From Gnetum montanum (taxonomy: Eukaryota; Streptophyta; Gnetopsida; Gnetales; Gnetaceae), in NCBI GenBank assembly GCA_015680685.1, contig MNCI01037516.1, positions 123,276 to 187,275 of the forward strand: DNA of 64,000 nt, in the 5' to 3' direction. The notes beneath the pieces are model-generated. The model saw only the letters and a program-made list of their open reading frames with translations, was not told the origin of the DNA and searched no databases. Below, in pieces: positions 59,771 through 64,000 of this stretch. How positions within the stretch are numbered: position 1 is the stretch's first letter; each line of letters begins with the position of its first letter. Made by a program: the position numbers and the translations under genes.

Positions 59771-60711
59771 TTGATTTAATTAAATTCTTGAATTCCTCGT
59801 ATCTTTGCAGCTCCAGCAACCCAGAATGTTTCAGCAAGAGAATAAAGTCATTGTTCTTGAGAGGAGAGATATCAACGGCATAACGTTGGTAGCATTCTTT
59901 AATGATGGAAGAAGCTTGTCAAGATCAACTGACAGAGGACAAATTTTGGTGCACCCAAGAGATTCTCTAAATTTAGGGGGATGAAACCACATCGATGGTA
60001 GAAGGGACCTGATAGAGCTTTTTGGTTCTGTGACCCTGGCATATCCTTTCCCAAAGTCCCTGAAACCTTCTGAAATAATCCGGGCATCAATAAATGCATT
60101 TTGGACATGGGATACGTGCTTTATTCTTCTGTGTTTTGCCTTCTGACGCAAAGCAGAGGCAGACAAAACTTCTATCAAATTATCCTCTTCTAGCAACATG
60201 CATACATCATCACAGAGGTCCACCAGATACCGAATAAAATTGCACATCTGCTGCGTACCTGCTTCTTCCATACGACTGCCTTGACGCCAATAAAATGCTA
60301 CCATGCAATGTTGCATCTTTGATACATATAGCCCTGCTTCAAAGTTATCTTGCAGCATTGTGGAATACGTAGAATCATTTATAGCACCCAAAATTTTCAG
60401 GAATCTTGCCATCGTCAGCTTGTCACCGTAGATCCCAACAGTTGGCAAGGATATGCTGTTCACCATCTGATAATTGATTTTAGAATCAAGAATCAAAGGG
60501 GTTTCGAGTATCAATGCTGCCAGGTATCAAGTACTTGCATATTTCTGTTATTTGGGTTTCAGGAATATGAATTTTCTTTCAGAATCCTAGTTCTTCCTTG
60601 TCGGAAACTATCTTCATCACCCGGAATGTTGTTGAAGATGAGTCTACGTCGGTGATCCTTTGCAAAGCATCATCATGAGAAGGAATGTCACTGGTCTTCA
60701 TACATGTCCAT

Positions 60712-60908
60712 TCTCCCTAGTCTTGTAACGACTAACCCACCACGATCGGCACGAAAGAAAGACCCACCACATGATGGGCACCAAGGGAACATAAATATCA
60801 ATAAACAGCCTATTTGGTTCACCCAATAGGAACAGACAAATAAAAAAACTGGGGATTTTCTCGTAATAGTATGCGTTCTATTCTATTTAGCTTAGCAAAC
60901 TTCTCCCC
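60712..60908. other. Upstream flank of copy B shared with copy A
   Basis: 60748-60905 matches 9885-10045 (AAAGACCCACCACATGAT, ATCAATAAACAGCCTAT, TTCTATTCTATTTAGC). It may include the ancestral promoter. No clear TATA box or start site was recognised. Confidence 0.5.
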
Positions 60909-61722
60909 TTGGTGATGGTCAAATGCCTGGCTGATGACCATTTCCTGTTTTGCCTTGCCTCGGCAGCGAACAGGGAACACATCCTGGTGGAGGGGCCTTG
61001 GTTTTATGGGGCACGGGGGTTGGCGCTAGCACCCTGGCACCCGGGAGCACAAACACATCATGGTGGAGGGGCCTTGGTTTTATGGGGCACGGGGGTTGGC
61101 GCTAGCACCCTGGCACCCGGGAGCACACCGCGCTAAAGACCTGTTTGAATGGGCATCGGTTTGGGTTCGGTTACATGGTCTACCCCTGGAATACTGGTCA
61201 GTGGATTCCCTGCAGTCAATGGCTGTGTTATTCGACGAGTTTATTAAATTTGACCAGCTCACCAAGGCGATGGATTGTTTGGGTTTTGCGCAGTTTTGTG
61301 TGTGGAGGTCCCTACGCTCCATGGACCGTGTTGATGAACTTGTGCTAGACACCGACCTTGGAGAAGAGTGGGTCCACGTACAATTTGAAAATCTACTGAT
61401 GGAGGTCCCGACCTCGCCTGTGGACATCGCGAATGGGGGTGACCCTTTGAAACAGGCTGTACCACCCCTGAACTTAACGACAAGGGTTGGCAGCTTATTA
61501 GAAGAAAGGGCCAGGTGGCCAACAAGGGCTCGATGGCACCTGCAGGTGTTGCAAAGAGCAAGGAGGGGGTTCCGCATCATAAGGAGGGGCTTTCATAGAG
61601 TAAGGTGGGGGCTACCTCCGGGCATGGTCCAGCCATCCTTGGCAATGGCGGGGCAGGGGGAGGACCATCAGGGGCCTGGCATGGTGGAGGATCATTGGTT
61701 GGTGGCCAGGCATGACGGGTAA
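60909..61722 (+). pseudogene. DUF4283-domain ORF, frameshifted by a 76-bp tandem duplication
   Basis: The protein has the pattern of DUF4283, the N-terminal domain of many plant LINE-associated and zinc-knuckle proteins: FLFCLASAANREHILVEGPW, then ASVWVRLHGLPLEYWSVDSL and KFDQLTKAMD. The segment 60977-61052 is duplicated at 61053-61128 almost without change. As 76 is not a multiple of three, the upstream frame (60909-61136) is thrown out and the rest is open in another phase (61060-61722). A Gly-, Pro- and Arg-rich tail follows. The region is GC-rich. No endonuclease or reverse transcriptase was seen before GYP4 cuts in at 61847. Confidence 0.65.
60977..61128 (+). repeat. 76-bp direct tandem duplication
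   Basis: Two adjacent copies are almost identical; I see one clear base difference (ATCCTGG versus ATCATGG). The high identity implies a recent event or an assembly artefact. Confidence 0.9.
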
Positions 61723-61846
61723 CGCTTCTTACGACGCCTTGACTGGGGTGGGCACCCTGACTAATGCAAAGGCCCAGCCGAGTTGCAATGGCTTGCCCCA
61801 AACCCCCAAGTTGGGGGGTGGGGGAGGGGGGGCTCGTCATGGGGGG

Positions 61847-62920
61847 TGATGAGTGGCGAGGTACCCCTACACTCAACCATATGAATACGAGCGTGCACGC
61901 ACGAGTCGGTCGAACTTCGCAGACTAAATGCCTTAACGCTACAAGAAACACTTGGGGTTAATCGTTCGTTGTCTTCCCAGACTTGCTTGTATATGTCACA
62001 GTGTATGGTTAAGCAAGTCTGAGGTATATGATTCTTTTGGTATTTTTCAGTTTATCTCCTAAGCTATGAGGGAAAGGGTTGAGAAACTAACTAACTCTAA
62101 CTAATGTCCTAAGTCTAATTTAACTAGCGCCAGCATCCGTTCCCACTTACCGGACACACCCTGAACTATGCAACTGTGGCTACCAAATGCTAATCGTTAC
62201 TAGGATCACCACATGTAACGCAAGTTCTCGAAGTGGTCATACTGAGGCACCTATTTAGCCTAAGTGTGATAACTAGCTGACTCCTTGGCTAGCCGTACAC
62301 AGCCGTGGATGCTCGTAGCCAAGTCGTACTTATCACACGTTCTAGCCTAGCGATGAGTAGCCGATTCCTTAACTAGCCGTACACATTGGACTACTACTGG
62401 GATTACCAAGCGCAGATCCTGGAATACGCTATTGGGTTACCAAGTAGTCACAATGCTCGTAGTCAAGTCGTACTCACGCGTTGCGACGAGCAACCGATTC
62501 CTTGATTAGCCGTACACATCCGTAGATGCTCGTAATCAAGTCATACTGGTGTGCACTAGGAAAGCAATAAATAACAATAAATGAAACCATGTACTGCAAG
62601 GTTTATCCAATCAAGTTCGTCTTTATTGCCGTACACAACTTGTGTTCAGGTTACAAAGTTGTTCGAATAAAGAGCCGTTCACTCTAAGACTCCTACTGCG
62701 GGCACATGGGAAAAATTCTAACTCTGGAGTGTTCAAACTGCCAGAGCTTCGCTACTTCTAGCTAGGATTTGGAAATGAAGGAAGTGCCACCTCTTATTTA
62801 TAGATATGGCGGCGGACCGCGATATCGCGTACACGACTATCGCAGGGAAAGACGCGATATCGCGTACACGATATCGCAGGGGATGCGATATCGCGGCGCT
62901 ATGCATATCGCGTCTCATCA
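61847..62920 (-). repeat. GYP4 3' LTR with internal repeats
   Basis: 1074 bp, longer than the 811-bp GYP3 LTR. The extra length comes from about three imperfect copies of a block with TAGCCGTACACA and ATGCTCGTAG-CAAGTCGTAC at 62280-62560. U3 (right side) has three GCGATATCGC palindromes at 62818-62829, 62853-62864 and 62884-62895. TATTTATA at 62795-62802 is the inverted TATA box. Confidence 0.82.
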
Positions 62921-63059
62921 TACCCCCATGACTGAATGAAAACTCGTCCTCGAGTTCTTTACAATGATATCAGGTAGGTATGGGATTATTGAGGGGGAAT
63001 AGAACTAATGGAACGACATGTGAACGGTTCCTTATTACAAGACTTGACACAATTGGTGT

Positions 63060-63335
63060 TCATGACAACAAGGGGGAACACCTTATTACAATGACATCAG
63101 GCCATAATTGGCAGCTGAGAGAAAAGAGGAGAGAGAATTGAAGAGAAGCAGATAGAAGAGTCTTGCTGCTGTCAACGCCTAGATCGCGCCTTCCGTTGTC
63201 CATCCGTAAGCGCATTATTGATCCTGCTCCTTGCATAGCTGCTTCAACGTTGCTCCATTCCAAGTGTTTGCGCCAGATCCATTCCGTTGTTATATGATTG
63301 CCATCTGCACACACAACACAATCATATATTAGCAA
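63060..63335 (-). pseudogene. GYP4 short ORF of unknown function, in the 3' region
   Basis: A 91-codon frame (MLIYDCVVCADGNHITTEWI start; EWSNVEAAMQGAG; LRMDNGRRDLGVDSS). The same interval in GYP3 (43160-43420) aligns but carries stops. No family was recognised. It could be a remnant of the C-terminal end of ORF3 or a conserved non-coding segment that happens to be open. Confidence 0.3.
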
Positions 63336-64000
63336 GGTAATTGAATCATTAAGTAAATAATACCTTACTTCGGTTTAGGTTCATTAGCTAGGTTGTGGTA
63401 TGGCTAATATGGATCGGGGAAAATGTAGATGATGACTATCGAAGGTGTAGGGGTTAAGGAGAAAAACGAAAAAATCTGGGGCTTAGGAGAAAAATCCGAA
63501 AAGCAAGCCCCGTACCCCCATGACTAATCGCGAACCTCCGGTAGCATTAGAATGGAGAAAGAAAAGGAGTAAGAAAGATAGGTAAAAAGGGACAACAATG
63601 GCATCAGTGAAATGGATGTCAAGATGGAAATGAACAAAAAGAAAATGAATGGCAAAAATGTTAAGGAAAAGAAGTTAACTAATGTTCTAAATAGGATTGT
63701 TAGTGGGTCCTCCCCAAAGTAGGCTCATGCCCTTAATGCCCTGACAATCCCACATTCAAGGAGTCCATAGGCTCAGGGAATGTCCTTTGGAATAATATTT
63801 AAAGTCTTAACCGGAAGAATTTACCAAAAAGAAAACAATGCATCAACCAAAATATATACTAATGATACAACCGGCAATGAGGTGAACAATGAAGAGAAGG
63901 ATGAAAAGAAGAGAAGTGAAATGGAATCCCAAGAACAAGGTGGTGTACAGCCCCTTGTGTGTTTTATGATTAATGTGACTTGGCGAATCTCATTCCAACT

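Larger units (their letters stand above)
56254..60711 (-). pseudogene. GBP/VLIG-like GTPase pseudogene copy B, N-terminal to pre-G-domain part
   Basis: Read leftwards from ATG 60711 (MDMYEDQ). The N-terminal block (60514-59831) contains KLTMARFLK, GLYVSKMQHCMVAFYWRQG and DLCDDVC. After inserted segment S the frame resumes at 58330 (STWSRL) and continues through 57785-57588 (GEGFMANIAKATYS). It then passes a TGA at 57587-57585, where copy A has Trp, into a 343-codon open stretch (57581-56550). That stretch is first charged and helical (KRFEKTKEEERNLLQNHLK) and then strand-rich (SELLLLDDTKRIWIAELN). A frameshift near 56555 precedes an acidic end. A 7-bp duplication near 60492 shifts the N-terminal frame. 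Copy B also has a 63-bp tandem duplication (57714-57812) repeating IAEQLKDVGEGFM. Confidence 0.75.
61847..64000 (-). mobile_element. GYP4: Ty3-gypsy element, 3' LTR and 3' internal region
   Basis: In minus orientation the 3' LTR is 62920-61847, and the internal part extends rightwards past the window edge. A polypurine tract (TGGGGGTA on the minus strand) abuts the LTR at 62921-62928. The post-pol box (63701-63775) and a block matching GYP3 43160-43420 (63335-63060) place it in the GYP1-3 group. No gag or pol is in view. The LTR end lies in a G-run, so the target duplication cannot be judged. Confidence 0.82.

Noticed and set aside
61080-61580. 166-codon minus-strand ORF
   Set aside because: Antisense to the DUF4283 frame. 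High GC content makes long shadow frames likely, and no domain was recognised.
1-64000. tRNA, rRNA or CRISPR features
   Set aside because: No cloverleaf-capable sequence with A and B boxes, no rRNA-like block and no spaced short palindromic repeat array was recognised by reading. A covariance-model scan was not possible here.

Overview
This is plant nuclear DNA, and no intact protein-coding gene was found in it. The evidence is a dense, nested stack of plant-type Ty1-copia and Ty3-gypsy LTR retrotransposons (tRNA-iMet-like and tRNA-Asp-like primer binding sites), a decayed hAT transposon, a DUF4283-type fragment, long AT-rich stretches and a 3.6-kb satellite array. Low gene density and old nested insertions suggest a large-genome seed plant, possibly a gymnosperm (inference). 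Nothing bacterial (operons, CRISPR, ribosome binding sites) was seen.

The only host-gene material belongs to one family, a large GBP/VLIG-type GTPase, always on the minus strand. Copy A (8647-6130, resuming at 209-1) is split by a complete copia element (COP1, 210-6129). Copy B (60711-56254) carries a 1.06-kb insertion, and that same segment lies upstream of copy A. The G-domain exons (49811-49088), with a Walker A motif, a D-x-E-G motif and a clear splice donor, lie downstream of copy B. They may be its 3' part, across a 6.4-kb gap that holds the satellite array. A and B carry different stops and frameshifts, so both are pseudogenes.

Layout: 1-8647 copy A plus COP1; 8650-14785 upstream segment and AT-rich DNA with a duplicated block; 14786-34443 gypsy GYP1 (gag, RT, RNase H, integrase, extra ORF3), whose 3' LTR is split by gypsy GYP2 (26681-33906, gag only plus a coiled-coil ORF3) with target duplication ATGAG; 34444-37100 unidentified with short tandem repeats; 37100-39880 hAT remnant; 39880-44329 gypsy GYP3 (gag and protease only); 44330-46270 gag-protease of an unrelated gypsy (GYP5, minus); 46900-47450 GC-rich island; 47913-49044 copia 3' end (COP2); 49088-49811 GTPase G domain; 52627-56212 satellite of about 226 bp; 56254-60711 GTPase copy B; 60909-61722 DUF4283-type ORF; 61847-64000 gypsy GYP4 (minus).

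GYP1 to GYP4 form one group: similar LTR ends, a shared variant gag zinc knuckle, a shared non-coding box after pol, and palindromes just upstream of the LTR TATA box. None is coding-competent. GYP2 looks like a gag-only (TR-GAG type) derivative, and GYP1 and GYP3 have lost complementary parts of pol. The least explained features are the ORF3 region, the palindromic promoter arrays, the satellite and the block rearrangement between the GTPase copies.
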